Part shown: piece after piece, positions 24,892-34,288 of the stretch
Numbering within the stretch: the stretch's first letter is position 1
Layout: each line of letters starts with the position of its first letter
Assembly: GCA_016712345.1 (NCBI GenBank)
Contig: JADJRH010000001.1
Span: forward strand, 1,860,001 to 1,924,000
Direction of reading: 5' to 3'
Length of the DNA: 64,000 nt
Origin: Polyangiaceae bacterium
GTDB lineage: Bacteria > Myxococcota_A > Polyangia > Polyangiales > Polyangiaceae
Translations under genes and position numbers: made by a program
The notes under the pieces: generated by a model
Told to the model about the DNA's origin: nothing
Database searches by the model: none
The model's input: only the letters and a program-made list of their open reading frames with translations

Positions 24892-26487
24892 TCACAGGAG
24901 TCCGAGCAGGTGTTCTTTGATTGTCTGGCGGGTGGCGTCGTCGGGCGCGACGTGCAAGGCGCGCTCCCAGGTTTCGATCGCTTTGTTGCGAAATCCCGCT
25001 TTTTGGTAGAGCACGGCGAGGTTTTTGAGCGCGGGAAAATGTTTGTTGTTGATGTCGAGCGCGGTTTCAAGCTCGCTGATCGCTTCAAAAATTTGGCCCT
25101 GTTTGCCGTAGAGCAAGCCGAGATGAAAGTGGAGGCGATAGGCGAGCGGATCGATCTTTGTGCCTTCGCGAAGGTGGGTTGCCGCTTTTTCAAAGTCGCC
25201 GGCTTTGTACGCGGCGATGCCCGCGGCGAGATGGCGCTCGGCTTCTGCGGATATTTTTTCGGCGGGCTCGGCCGATTCTTTTTTGTGTTCAAGCGCTTTT
25301 TCAACAGCGCTCACGACGTCGGCAATTTTGAAGGGTTTCTCGATGAACGTGTCGACGCCGTAGCTCGCTTTGAGGTCTTCGGCGAAGCGCCAACCGCGGT
25401 ACACGGCGCTCACCATGACAATGGGGATTTTTCCGTAACGCTCGCTGCCTTTAATTCGACGCGCGATGTCGAAGCCGTGCACCTCGGGCAACATGGCGTC
25501 GAGGATCATGACGTCGGGCGGCTCTTCTTTCACGAGCTTGAGCGCTGTGTTGCCGCGATCGGCTTCCCGCACGCGAAAGCCGCGAGATTCGAGCACGCGG
25601 CGGAGGAGCCTTCGAATTTCGTCTTCGTCGTCGACGATGAGCACCGTGCGCTGACCCGCTTTGGGCGCCTGCGGTTTGTCGCCGGGGAGGTCTGTGACAA
25701 CCGAAACTTCTTTGCCGGTGTTGCCGAAGTCGGCGTCGGTGAGTTCATCGGCGGCGGCCATGCGATTGAGCGCATCGTCGACAACCACCGACGGATCAGG
25801 GGCCGGCGCCCTCGCGGCCGGCGGCGGCCTGGGCGGCGAAGCGGCGGGCTTTGCCGGGGCGGGCCGCGGTTCAATCGTGGCGGGTGCCGGGCGCGGACCG
25901 GTGTTTGTCGGCACCGCGGGCGGCCGGGGAACAGCGGGCGCTGCGTGGGTCGCGGCGCCTTCAGGGGCTTTTGGAGCGATTGAAAGCCCGGCTTTTCGAA
26001 GCACTTCAGGTGGACACTGCGGCCCGACGTAATACGCCTCGCCGCGATCGCTCATTTCGTACGCCTGCGCAATCACCCGCTGGAGCGGACCGGCGAGAGC
26101 GATGTACGGGAAAACGCGTTTGCCGGTGACGAACTCCAATTCGTCGATGACCTTTTTTTCGGTCGGCGCTGCCATGGCAACGAAGATGCGGTCGTCCCGA
26201 ACAAGCACGGGAAGGAGCTTGTGTCGAACAGCGATCTCGCGCGGCAAAATGTTGAGATCGGCAAGGCGGATGCAGACCTGATTTAGGTCGATGCCGGGCA
26301 CACCGCTCTGCTCGCTGAGCGCTTTGAGGGCCTCAACTTCGCTGACTGTGCCGGAGTCGGTGAGTTTGGTGGCAAGCGGTACGCCGGTGGCGCGCGCCTC
26401 CTCCAAAGCTGCATCGAGCTGCGCTTGGGTCACAGCACGCTGTTGAAGCAGGATGCGACCCAACGGCTTTTTGGCGTCTTGGCTCAT
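24892..26487 (-). CDS. MshEN domain-response regulator-TPR fusion protein
   Basis: A 531-residue protein. The N-terminal ~150 residues are an MshEN/GspE N-terminal domain (PLGRILLQQRAVTQAQLDAA, LNILPREIAVRHKLLPV), a fold that binds cyclic di-GMP in some ATPases. A Pro/Ala linker follows. The receiver domain begins RTVLIVDDEDEI (about 279) with phospho-acceptor Asp in VMILDAMLP and Lys in IEKPF. The last ~100 residues are TPR repeats (AAGIAAYKAGDFEKAATHL). There is no output enzyme or DNA-binding domain, so it probably works by protein contacts. ATG 26487 begins at the domain boundary. Confidence 0.85.
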   Translation of the reverse strand: MSQDAKKPLGRILLQQRAVTQAQLDAALEEARATGVPLATKLTDSGTVSEVEALKALSEQSGVPGIDLNQVCIRLADLNILPREIAVRHKLLPVLVRDDRIFVAMAAPTEKKVIDELEFVTGKRVFPYIALAGPLQRVIAQAYEMSDRGEAYYVGPQCPPEVLRKAGLSIAPKAPEGAATHAAPAVPRPPAVPTNTGPRPAPATIEPRPAPAKPAASPPRPPPAARAPAPDPSVVVDDALNRMAAADELTDADFGNTGKEVSVVTDLPGDKPQAPKAGQRTVLIVDDEDEIRRLLRRVLESRGFRVREADRGNTALKLVKEEPPDVMILDAMLPEVHGFDIARRIKGSERYGKIPIVMVSAVYRGWRFAEDLKASYGVDTFIEKPFKIADVVSAVEKALEHKKESAEPAEKISAEAERHLAAGIAAYKAGDFEKAATHLREGTKIDPLAYRLHFHLGLLYGKQGQIFEAISELETALDINNKHFPALKNLAVLYQKAGFRNKAIETWERALHVAPDDATRQTIKEHLLGLL

Positions 26488-26577
26488 CCGCCGCGGACCG
26501 TGAAAGTACCATGGTGGGATTTGCCGCGGCAATAATCTCGCCGAAAAGGCACCGCTTCTGCGCGAAGGGCCGGATGA

Positions 26578-27750
26578 TCAGGCATCACGAGGCTCGCTTG
26601 TGGAAGCGTTTTCGAGCCACGAGCGGGCAAACGCATCGTACCGCCCCAATTGAATGGCCTCCCGCGCTTCACGCACAAGCGTTCCGTACAGGGTGAGGTT
26701 GTGTACCGAGAGCAGGCGCAACACGAGAATCTCTCCGGCGAGAAACAAATGGCGAAGGTACGCACGTGAAAATCCGCCGGCGCACGCGGGGCACGGGCAC
26801 GTTGGATCGAGAGGCAGCGGGTCGTCTTTGTAGCGGGCTTGTTTGATCACAATGCGTCCGCCGCGAAGCAGCGCCTGGCCGTTGCGCGCGTTGCGCGTCG
26901 GCAGCACGCAATCGAACATGTCAACGCCTGCACCGATGGCGCGCACGAGGTCCGCGGGTGTACCCACGCCCATCAAGTAGCGCGGGCGCTCGGCATCAAG
27001 GTGCGACGCAACTTCGTTGAGTACGCGGTGCATTTCTTCGATGGGCTCGCCGACAGAAAACCCGCCGAGCGCCAAGCCGTCGAAAGGCATTGCCGCAAGT
27101 TCGTCGGCGTGCGCGCGGCGCAGGTCTGCAAACGAGCCGCCTTGCACAATGCCGAACACGGCCTGCGTGGGCGACTTGGCGGCGAGGCAACGTTTGGCCC
27201 ATCGCGTTGTGCGGGCGCACGCCGCTTCAACATCGGCACGGGGCGCTCCACCGGGAGGGCAGATGTCGAGCTGCATGGCAATGTCGGCGCCGAGCGCGCC
27301 CTGCACTTGCATCGCCACCTCGGGAGAGAGGGCGCATTTGGCGCCGTCGAGATGCGATCGAAAAACGAAACCGTCTTCGCTCACGGTGCGCATTTCGGAA
27401 AGCGAAAACGCCTGAAAACCGCCCGAATCGGTGAGCATCGCGTGAGGCCACTTGGTGAACCCATGAAGTCCTCCGAGTTTGGCAACGAGGTCGGGCCCGG
27501 GGCGCAGCCACAGGTGATACGTGTTGCCGAGCACAATGCGCGCGCCGGTCGCCGCGACCTCGGCGGGTGTGAGCGTTTTGACGCTGCCTTGTGTACCCAC
27601 GGGCATAAACGTGGGCGTGGGCACTTCGCCGTGCGGCGTGGTGAGTACACCCGTGCGCGCCTTTCCACACGAGCCGGTGACTCGAAACGCGTAGCCCGGG
27701 GTGCGCCCGTCGGTGCCGGAAGAAACGGGATTTGTCGTTGTTTCGGTCAT
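26578..27750 (-). CDS. tgt: tRNA-guanine transglycosylase (Tgt)
   Basis: A 390-residue enzyme that exchanges the wobble guanine of tRNA-Asn/Asp/His/Tyr for preQ1. DSGGFQAFSL holds one active-site Asp; VDMFDCVLPTRNARNG has the nucleophilic Asp and tRNA-binding loop. The zinc site is CPCPAC with a later His in LLSVHNLTLY. Its start overlaps the queA stop by 4 bp, so the two queuosine genes are translationally coupled. Confidence 0.97.
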   Translation of the reverse strand: MTETTTNPVSSGTDGRTPGYAFRVTGSCGKARTGVLTTPHGEVPTPTFMPVGTQGSVKTLTPAEVAATGARIVLGNTYHLWLRPGPDLVAKLGGLHGFTKWPHAMLTDSGGFQAFSLSEMRTVSEDGFVFRSHLDGAKCALSPEVAMQVQGALGADIAMQLDICPPGGAPRADVEAACARTTRWAKRCLAAKSPTQAVFGIVQGGSFADLRRAHADELAAMPFDGLALGGFSVGEPIEEMHRVLNEVASHLDAERPRYLMGVGTPADLVRAIGAGVDMFDCVLPTRNARNGQALLRGGRIVIKQARYKDDPLPLDPTCPCPACAGGFSRAYLRHLFLAGEILVLRLLSVHNLTLYGTLVREAREAIQLGRYDAFARSWLENASTSEPRDA

Positions 27751-28850
27751 GGGCGCGCGTCGGTCGGAGCCACATTGAATTGGGTTCGCGTTAGGAGCAT
27801 TGCATCTCCGTACGAATAAAAACGGTAGTTGTGCTGAATGGCCAACTCATAAGCGCGACGCATGCGATCTTCACCGGCGAATGCGTACACAAGCGCCAGC
27901 AGCGTTGAGCGCGGCAAATGAAAGTTGGTGATCAGCCGATCGACAACGCGAAACGCAAACCCGGGTTGGATGAGTAGCTTTGTGTCGGCGCTCATCGCCT
28001 TCACGTGGCCGGGGCGATCGGGATCCGCAGCGCTTTCGAGAGCGCGCACAGCGGTGGTGCCCACGGCGACAACCGGCGCTCCGCGGGCGCGCGCGAGGGA
28101 GACGGCTTGGACCGTTTCGGGCGGCACAACAAACGTTTCGGTGTGCATGGGGTGATCGTTTAGGTCGTCGGCCGTAACGGGTTGAAACGTACCGAGCCCA
28201 ACGTGAAGCGTGATGGCGGCGCGCGTGATGCCGCGCTCGGCGAGGCGGTCAAACAGCGGCTCCGTGAAGTGCAACCCCGCGGTGGGAGCGGCCACGGCGC
28301 CCGGCACGCGTGCGTACACTGTTTGGTAACGCTCGCGGTCCGCGTCGTCGTCGTCGCGGCGCATGTACGGCGGCAGCGGCATGTGCCCAAGCGCCGAGAT
28401 GACCGATGCGACATCCCCGTCGCGAGCAATGAGACGCACAATCAGCAGACCCGAGGCGCCGTCGCGCCCTTCGACCTCGGCGGTAAGCGCTCCGTCGTTA
28501 AAGAGTACACGTGTGCCCGGCCGCAGCGGTTTGGAGGCGCGCCCCATCGCGAGTACACATTGCTCAGCTCCCGTTGCGACGGCCGCGTCGCGCGGGCGAA
28601 CCACGAAAATCTCCACCGCACCGCCCGAGCCGGCTTTTTTTCCGATGAGGCGTGCCGGAACAACGCGCGTGTCGTTCACCACCAAAAGCGCGCCGGAAGG
28701 CAGAAGATCGGGCAGATCGCGCACGCGCCGATGATCGACGTCGCCCTCACCTGGGGGCACCACCAAAAGCCGCGCCGCATCGCGCTCGGGTTCCGGGCGC
28801 GACGCGATGAGTTCGGGCGGCAGGTGGTAATCGAGACGATCGAGACGCAC
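27747..28850 (-). CDS. queA: S-adenosylmethionine:tRNA ribosyltransferase-isomerase (QueA)
   Basis: A 367-residue enzyme that builds epoxyqueuosine on preQ1-modified tRNA. Typical segments are DYHLPPELIASRPEPERD, LVVNDTRVVPARL, APTAGLHFTEPL, HVGLGTFQPV and TNFHLPRSTLLALV. ATG 28850 starts the family's N-terminus. It is the upstream partner of tgt; a response-regulator gene ends only 28 bp upstream on the same strand and may share its transcript. Confidence 0.97.
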   Translation of the reverse strand: MRLDRLDYHLPPELIASRPEPERDAARLLVVPPGEGDVDHRRVRDLPDLLPSGALLVVNDTRVVPARLIGKKAGSGGAVEIFVVRPRDAAVATGAEQCVLAMGRASKPLRPGTRVLFNDGALTAEVEGRDGASGLLIVRLIARDGDVASVISALGHMPLPPYMRRDDDDADRERYQTVYARVPGAVAAPTAGLHFTEPLFDRLAERGITRAAITLHVGLGTFQPVTADDLNDHPMHTETFVVPPETVQAVSLARARGAPVVAVGTTAVRALESAADPDRPGHVKAMSADTKLLIQPGFAFRVVDRLITNFHLPRSTLLALVYAFAGEDRMRRAYELAIQHNYRFYSYGDAMLLTRTQFNVAPTDARP

Positions 28851-28878
28851 GGGACGCCTCGTTTATCACGTCGTAGGA

Positions 28879-29259
28879 CTACGCCGTGGCAGCGATCGGC
28901 TGCGCCTTGCCGGAAAGCGCGCGGCAAAGCTCGGGCAGGCTGTACGGCTTGGGAACGAACGCGCACGCGCCGCAGTTGGCGCGCTCAAACTGGCGCGCCG
29001 AGAGATGATAAGCGCTCGCCAAGATCACGCGTACACCCGGGTGTAAGCGGCCTATTTGCCTCGCCAGATCCAACCCGTTGATGCCAGGCATCATCAGGTC
29101 AATCACCGCCACATCAATGGTCGGATTGTCTGTGAAAATGGCCAATGCCTCAGCCGCCGACGACGCGGTAAGCACTTCAAAACCTTCATGCTTGAGGCCA
29201 ATCGACAACGTCCTGCGTTGGTTTTCCTCATCGTCGACCACCAAGATCCGCTGCTGCAT
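28879..29259 (-). CDS. Single-domain response regulator
   Basis: A 126-residue CheY-like receiver with no output domain: RILVVDDEENQ, phospho-acceptor Asp in VAVIDLMMPG, and Lys in FVPKPYSLPEL. ATG 29259 (MQQRILV) is chosen because the 29 in-frame residues before it are not receiver-like. It probably relays phosphate or contacts a partner protein. No histidine kinase is nearby. Confidence 0.85.
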   Translation of the reverse strand: MQQRILVVDDEENQRRTLSIGLKHEGFEVLTASSAAEALAIFTDNPTIDVAVIDLMMPGINGLDLARQIGRLHPGVRVILASAYHLSARQFERANCGACAFVPKPYSLPELCRALSGKAQPIAATA

Positions 29260-29449
29260 GGGCTGACTCCGCTTTACCGCTACAGCAAGCGGTAGGCCAA
29301 GAGGATTGATGCTGCGCCTTCTCACACGAGGCGAGCCATCGTTCAAGGACGAATGAACAAGCTTTCAAACTTGAAATGGGACGCACCGGATTTTGAACAT
29401 GCAAACGCGATAACGCCCCGACACCGTGTGCGCGGAGTCTCGTTTGCGC

Positions 29450-30799
29450 TCAGCTCGGATAGCTGATTTGAAGCCGCGTCATTTTTCGCCACAAAGTTGT
29501 GGGGCTGATGCCGAGCGTTTCAGCCGCTTTTTCTCGGCTTCCTTCGTGCTCGCGGAGCACCGCTTCAATCGCCTGGCGCTCGGCGGCATCCACAATTTCA
29601 GCAAGTGAACGACCACCCATTTGTGGGCGTTTTGGCTGGCTTTGCGCCGGCAAAATGTCATCCACCGAAATCACGCCGCCGCCCGAAAGAGCCACCGCCT
29701 GCTCCACCATGTTTTCGAGTTCGCGAATATTGCCGGGGAATTCGTAGTTTGAAATCGCCTCCACAACACCCTCGCCCGGACGCGCCGTTGTACGCATTTT
29801 GCGATTGTATTTTTGGAGAAAAAACTCGAAGAGCACCGGCACATCTTCACGCCGATCGCGAAGCGGCGGCAGCGTGAAACGCGCCACGTTGAGCCGGTAA
29901 TACAAGTCTTGACGAAATCGCTTTTCGGCAACGGCGGTGAGCAACTCCTGATTGGTTGCGGCAATGATCCGCACATCCACAAGGATCGGTTTGTTTTCGC
30001 CCACGCGACGGATCTCATTTTCTTGAATGGCGCGGAGCAACTTCGCTTGAAACGTGAGCGGCGTTTCCGCGATTTCATCAAAGAAAAAAGTTCCGCCGTC
30101 GGCCTCTTCAAAGAGACCTTTGCGCGCTGAAACAGCCCCCGTAAACGAACCGCGCGCGTGACCGAACAGCTCACTTTCAAGAAGCGTCTCGGAAATCGCC
30201 GCGCAGTTTACCGGCACAAATGGCCGATCGGCCCGCCGACTGTTTGCGTGAATGGCCTTTGCAACAAGCTCTTTGCCGGTGCCGCTTTCACCCGTGATCA
30301 GCACCGTTGCGTCGGTGGGAGCGACCTTGATGATGCGCCCCAACACCTCGCGAATGGCCGCAGATCGCCCGGCGATGTTTTCAAATTTGTAGCGGTCTTT
30401 AAACTCCGTCGCGAGCAGCTCCACTTCGCTCGTGAGGCGCCGACTCGAAAGCGCGCGCTCCACTTTTACAAGCAGCTCCTGCTCGGTAAACGGTTTTTGA
30501 ATGTAGTCGTGCGCGCCGAGGCGCATGGCCTCCACCGCACTTTCGATTGTGCCGTACGCGGTCATCACAATCACTTCGGTGCTGCCGTGCGCTTCTTTTA
30601 CCGAACGCAACACCGTGAGCCCGTCGCTTGCGCCCATGCGCAGGTCTGTGATCACCACGTCGTACGCGCCGCGTGCGCCCTTGTCAGCGCCTTCGTTTCC
30701 GTCCGCGGCCTCGTCCACTTCATACCCAGCCGATCGAAGCATCATCGCGAGCGTCGTGCGCATGTTGCGTTGATCGTCGACCACCAAGATCTTGGCCAT
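29450..30799 (-). CDS. NtrC-family sigma-54-dependent response regulator
   Basis: A 449-residue protein. The receiver domain (about 1-120) has VVDDQRNMR and VVITDLRM. The AAA+ domain (about 145-380) has Walker A GESGTGKELVA, the sigma-54 contact loop as GSFTGA (usual GAFTGA with Ser for Ala), and FFFDEIAE. The C-terminal Fis-like HTH is KAAETLGISPTTLWRKM. The cognate kinase is not in the window. It should activate RpoN promoters on phosphorylation. ATG 30799 starts the receiver domain; the long upstream frame is non-coding. Confidence 0.92.
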   Translation of the reverse strand: MAKILVVDDQRNMRTTLAMMLRSAGYEVDEAADGNEGADKGARGAYDVVITDLRMGASDGLTVLRSVKEAHGSTEVIVMTAYGTIESAVEAMRLGAHDYIQKPFTEQELLVKVERALSSRRLTSEVELLATEFKDRYKFENIAGRSAAIREVLGRIIKVAPTDATVLITGESGTGKELVAKAIHANSRRADRPFVPVNCAAISETLLESELFGHARGSFTGAVSARKGLFEEADGGTFFFDEIAETPLTFQAKLLRAIQENEIRRVGENKPILVDVRIIAATNQELLTAVAEKRFRQDLYYRLNVARFTLPPLRDRREDVPVLFEFFLQKYNRKMRTTARPGEGVVEAISNYEFPGNIRELENMVEQAVALSGGGVISVDDILPAQSQPKRPQMGGRSLAEIVDAAERQAIEAVLREHEGSREKAAETLGISPTTLWRKMTRLQISYPS

Positions 30800-31189
30800 C
30801 GGAACCTCTTTTGCCCAATGCTTCCCTACTCCCAGTTTCGCTGAGAAGCCGGCCTTTTCGCCCCAAGGAATGAGGCTGCGTAATCGTTTCTCTCTACCCG
30901 CGGAATACGCGCGCGAGAAGCGCGCCATGCGCAGCAGCGGCCCAATGTGGAACTTCGTTCAAGAAAAACACCCGTTGAGCCGCCCCGCGCTTGTCGCTGC
31001 CCAATTGCAGGTGCCCATCAAGCTCTATTTACCGTGCGCCGCATCCCGCATTGCTCACAAGGCATCAGCGCATTCGCGCGAACGGCTGTGAACATGCGGT
31101 CTGCGGCGCGTTGTTGCCCGAGCTGAGAACTCGTTCCGCATTGGAGCGCCCGCGTGCCGCCCAAGCGCCCACAACCCGTGAGGCCGTTT
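30800..31189. other. 390-bp intergenic stretch, no gene seen
   Basis: Between the NtrC-type regulator and bacterioferritin. It holds one modest hairpin (GCGCGC arms near 30910-30927) and no convincing coding frame; a 99-residue plus-strand frame lacks any protein-like signature. It should contain the regulator's promoter. Confidence 0.5.
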
Positions 31190-31660
31190 TCAGCCGCGGA
31201 GCTGTTCAGCGAGGTAGGCGTTTTCCCCGAGCTTGTCGATCAAGCCGATCTGCGTCTCGATCCAGTCCACGTGATCTTCTTCCGAAACAAGGATCTTTCG
31301 GAGCAGCTCTTCGCTCGTGTGATCGCCTTTTTCGCGGCAAAGCGCGATTGAATCGTTGAGCCGCTTCACCGCGATGTACTCAAGATTCAAGTCGGCCTTC
31401 ATTAACTCGGGCACGTTTTGACCGACATGCAACTTGTCGAGGCGCTGAAGGTTGGGCAGCCCTTCAAGGAACAGGATGCGATCAACAAGGCTTTCCGCGT
31501 GCCGCATCTCGTCGATTGATTCTTTGCGAATGAAGTCTGCGAGCGCGTTGTAACCCCAGTTTTTGCACATTTTCGCGTGCAAAAAATATTGGCTGATCGC
31601 CACAAGTTCGGCGGCGAGAACTTCATTCAAGGCGTCGATGACTTCTTTAGAACCCTTCAT
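31190..31660 (-). CDS. bfr: Bacterioferritin
   Basis: A 156-residue haem ferritin that stores iron as a 24-mer. MKGSKEVIDALNEVLAAELV and YFLHAKMCKNWG carry ferroxidase Glu/His positions. ESIDEMRHAESLVDRILFLEG contains the haem-ligand Met equivalent to Met52 and further ferroxidase ligands; SEEDHVDWIE is the last ferroxidase motif. ATG 31660 matches family length. It lies 215 bp downstream of its ferredoxin partner on the same strand. Confidence 0.95.
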   Translation of the reverse strand: MKGSKEVIDALNEVLAAELVAISQYFLHAKMCKNWGYNALADFIRKESIDEMRHAESLVDRILFLEGLPNLQRLDKLHVGQNVPELMKADLNLEYIAVKRLNDSIALCREKGDHTSEELLRKILVSEEDHVDWIETQIGLIDKLGENAYLAEQLRG

Positions 31661-31875
31661 TTTTCGACCTTTCTCACAGGGTGCTGCGTGGATTGGGGCG
31701 CGCACCCTGGGCCGGGACGCGACGCCGTCGGCTTTGAAACCTAGCGAATCGCCCGCGGGCTTAGAACCCCCCGACAGAACGAAACTCAAATGAGTTGGAT
31801 AGCGACATTCGCTTTCAACACGCGGCGAGGTGGGCGGTGTTCTTCTGCTGCGCGATCAACGTTGCGAGGAAACAG

Positions 31876-32106
31876 TCACGCCGCTTTGGCCGAGGCGGCA
31901 AACGGCTGAATCATTTCAAGCCGCCGATGGCAGCCCGTTGGCCCGGGCGTTGAGCCGTTCACAACGTCGTGAAGCTCGTTGCGACAACTTCCGCATTTGG
32001 TGCCCGCCCGCGTGCAGCGCATGACTTCGGCCACCGATGACGCTCCGTCCTCGACCGCCTTGCGGATGTCGTGGTCAGTGACGGCTTCGCAAACGCAAAC
32101 GTACAT
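31876..32106 (-). CDS. bfd: Bacterioferritin-associated ferredoxin-like [2Fe-2S] protein
   Basis: A 76-residue Bfd-type protein. Cys 4 and 6 (MYVCVC) plus Cys 38 and 41 (TKCGSC) form the 2Fe-2S site; Asp and Arg residues of the fold (TDHDIRKAVEDGA) are present. Bfd reduces the iron core of bacterioferritin to release Fe2+, and bfr is the next gene on this strand. The start at 32106 is fixed by MYVCVCEAV. A palindromic operator candidate lies just upstream. Confidence 0.9.
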   Translation of the reverse strand: MYVCVCEAVTDHDIRKAVEDGASSVAEVMRCTRAGTKCGSCRNELHDVVNGSTPGPTGCHRRLEMIQPFAASAKAA

Positions 32107-32107
32107 C

Positions 32108-32130
32108 TTGAAACTGAATATAGTTTTCAA
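32108..32130 (-). promoter_or_regulatory. Palindromic operator candidate upstream of bfd
   Basis: TTGAAACT and AGTTTTCAA (one extra T) form an imperfect AT-rich inverted repeat in a GC-rich region, ending one base from the bfd start codon. An iron-responsive repressor such as Fur or an Irr/IscR-like protein is the obvious candidate, by context only. Confidence 0.45.
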
Positions 32131-32199
32131 CAGCGCGGCGTCAAGGACTTTCAACGCCTTTCTGAAATGCCGGATGGCCGGCCGTTTTCCAGCGCAACG

Positions 32200-32370
32200 G
32201 CTCACAATGCGTACACGATGTTGTGTACGCAAAAAAAGGCGAGCCGGTGATGACGCGTTCGACCGCCGCGCGTTGTGGACGCAATCATGCGTTGTGGACG
32301 CGTTCGCGACTTGTGTACGCACCATTGTGACGCGCACACATTCGCAACTTGTGTACACCAACGCTTGCCG
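32200..32370. repeat. Cluster of degenerate GCGTTGTGGACGC / TTGTGTACGC words
   Basis: Short direct repeats occur at about 32210-32230, 32270-32282, 32289-32301, 32310-32320 and 32347-32358, varying between TTGTGTAC and GTTGTGGACGC. They lie between the metallo-beta-lactamase gene stop and bfd. No coding frame fits. Confidence 0.6.
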
Positions 32371-32372
32371 CT

Positions 32373-33623
32373 TCACGGTTTTACGTATTGCACAACCGGA
32401 TCGTCCGACTTGGCCACTTCGCTCAAGTTGGCAATGCGCAGTTTGCCGAGCGTGTGCAGGTACTCCACGTGGGCGCCCGCTTCTTCGATCGCCAAAATGG
32501 TTCCGTACCCTTCTTGGTGACCGAAAAGCTCCGCCGCGACCTCGGCCACCGTGCGAGGCACGTTGCAGAGATCGCGCACTTTCATGAGCCTTTCGCGGTG
32601 AAACGCCGCAATTTCGTCCACACGCTTTCGAAGGTCAAACATCGGCTCTTCGTGCCCGGCGAGCGCCACCTTCACGAGATCGAGCTTTCGAATTTTGGCG
32701 AGCGAATGAAAGTAATTTTCGAGCCCGCCGAACGCGGTGATCGCCTGCGGAAATTGATGCGGCGTTGTGCGCGACAACACGTGATCCGACGTGAGAAGCA
32801 CATCCCCCACAAGCAAACAAATCTGGCCCGGACAGTGGCCCGGCGTATGAATCACGCGGTGGCCGCCGCCCACCAGATCGCCGTCGCGCAACGTTCGATC
32901 CACTTCCACAGATCGAAACCAATCGCGCGACGCCATGTACAAATCGAGCATGCGCGCGCGCTCTTCGTTGGCCACGCCCGCGCGCCGCAAAAACACCGAA
33001 ACGTCTTTGCAGGCAATCACAACGCGCTCTTCAAAGCCCGCGATCACGCGCGCATCGAGTTCATGAACGGCGAGGCGCGCCGTTGTTTTCACCTTGAGAT
33101 CATTCACGCCGCCGAAGTGATCGATGTGCGCATGGCTCACGATGGCAAGGTCCACCGTTTCGTAGCGAGCGTTTTCGCCGAACATGGAACGCACCACCGC
33201 AAACCCGAGAGCCAGATCGCGGCGCGATGATTCAAGCCCGGATCCAACGTCGAAAAGCGTTGTGTGTCCCGGCTCGATTAAAAGGTACACATTGTTGATG
33301 TGGTGCGGAAACGTCTCAACCGGCATCAGGTAAATCGCCACATCGCCGCGCGATTGAAAGCGCCGAACGCCCACACATCCAAACCGCGCGATGTAATCGC
33401 CGCGCGAGGCGTAGTTATTTTTCGAGGCCTCCAACGCCTCAAGCCTCGCGGCGATCGAAAGCGAAGGATGTTCAACATCGATCGCTCGGAGCGCCTCCGC
33501 GGCTTCGTCGGCGACGAGATGTTTCGCTTCGTTTTCAAGCACGGCCGGCGGCATAAGTGCTCCCTCCGCGCGCCTCCAAAGCCACTCCACTTTGCGCCGC
33601 AGCTTTGAGTCAACCTTGATCAC
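32373..33623 (-). CDS. Metallo-beta-lactamase-fold hydrolase
   Basis: A 416-residue protein with the zinc motif HAHIDHFGG (about residue 164), HTPGHCPGQICL, LLTSDHVL and a final His in ALAGHEEP. An ~80-residue helical N-terminus and a ~90-residue C-terminal winged-helix-like tail (RLMKVRDLCNVPRTVAEVAAE) resemble hydrolases of the lactonase/thioesterase type. The substrate is unknown. GTG 33623 overlaps the stop of the upstream gene by 4 bp, so it is the last gene of a coupled three-gene operon starting with thiE. Confidence 0.85.
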   Translation of the reverse strand: MIKVDSKLRRKVEWLWRRAEGALMPPAVLENEAKHLVADEAAEALRAIDVEHPSLSIAARLEALEASKNNYASRGDYIARFGCVGVRRFQSRGDVAIYLMPVETFPHHINNVYLLIEPGHTTLFDVGSGLESSRRDLALGFAVVRSMFGENARYETVDLAIVSHAHIDHFGGVNDLKVKTTARLAVHELDARVIAGFEERVVIACKDVSVFLRRAGVANEERARMLDLYMASRDWFRSVEVDRTLRDGDLVGGGHRVIHTPGHCPGQICLLVGDVLLTSDHVLSRTTPHQFPQAITAFGGLENYFHSLAKIRKLDLVKVALAGHEEPMFDLRKRVDEIAAFHRERLMKVRDLCNVPRTVAEVAAELFGHQEGYGTILAIEEAGAHVEYLHTLGKLRIANLSEVAKSDDPVVQYVKP

Positions 33624-34288
33624 GTGGCCTCCGCCTCGTCGTCGCCGCCGCTGCCGAGGCGATCGTAGTCGCCTTCGATCAAGCGCTTTCCGCTCCACGC
33701 GAACGAACGGCCTTCGCTGGTGATCAGCACGGCGATCTCATCGGCACCGCCTTCGTATTCGGCAAAAATCCCGTTTTCGCCGATGTTGGGTACACCTTGC
33801 CCGTAACGCGCAATCACCACCGGAATGCGCCCGCGACGCGTCATGGGTACACCTTCGATCTCGCACGATCCGGGCGGTTCCGCGGGTGAATCGCAGCGCG
33901 CCGGTGAGAGCCACAAAATATCGCGACGCGGTCGCGCAAATGCGGCAACGGCTTTTGTTCGCGAACCTTCGGGGGCAAAAAACACGGCGGCCACAACGCG
34001 ATCGCCTTCGGTCGCAATCAAACCACCCGCGAGCCAGCGCTCTTCTCCTTCGGCGGTGACCACATCGCCCAAACAAAGAGGCAACGATTCAAACATTTTT
34101 TTCGGGTCGGCCCGCTGTGGCTTCTTTTCGAGTTTTTCGCCTTTTTTGTCGCCGTTTTTCGAGTTTTTCTTGTCCGGTTGTTCGTCGTCTTTTGCCGGGC
34201 TTCGGCCGCGCAGCGCCCCGAGCAGATAACCGCCGCCCGCCGATGCACACAAAACGCCGATCGCAACGGCGGTGATGATGAGACTCAT
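33620..34288 (-). CDS. Membrane-anchored protein of unknown function in the thiE operon
   Basis: A 222-residue protein: one N-terminal membrane helix (LIITAVAIGVLCASAGGGYLLG), a Lys/Asp-rich linker, then a soluble beta-rich domain (LCLGDVVTAEGEERWLAGGL, VVAAVFFAPEGS). The domain is not one I can name; it looks like a small beta-barrel-type fold. It overlaps its neighbours by 4 bp on both sides, so it is translated as part of the thiE-metallo-hydrolase operon. Confidence 0.7.
   Translation of the reverse strand: MSLIITAVAIGVLCASAGGGYLLGALRGRSPAKDDEQPDKKNSKNGDKKGEKLEKKPQRADPKKMFESLPLCLGDVVTAEGEERWLAGGLIATEGDRVVAAVFFAPEGSRTKAVAAFARPRRDILWLSPARCDSPAEPPGSCEIEGVPMTRRGRIPVVIARYGQGVPNIGENGIFAEYEGGADEIAVLITSEGRSFAWSGKRLIEGDYDRLGSGGDDEAEAT

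Noticed and set aside
30792..31091. 99-residue plus-strand frame in the gap before bacterioferritin
   Set aside because: Composition and context give no support.
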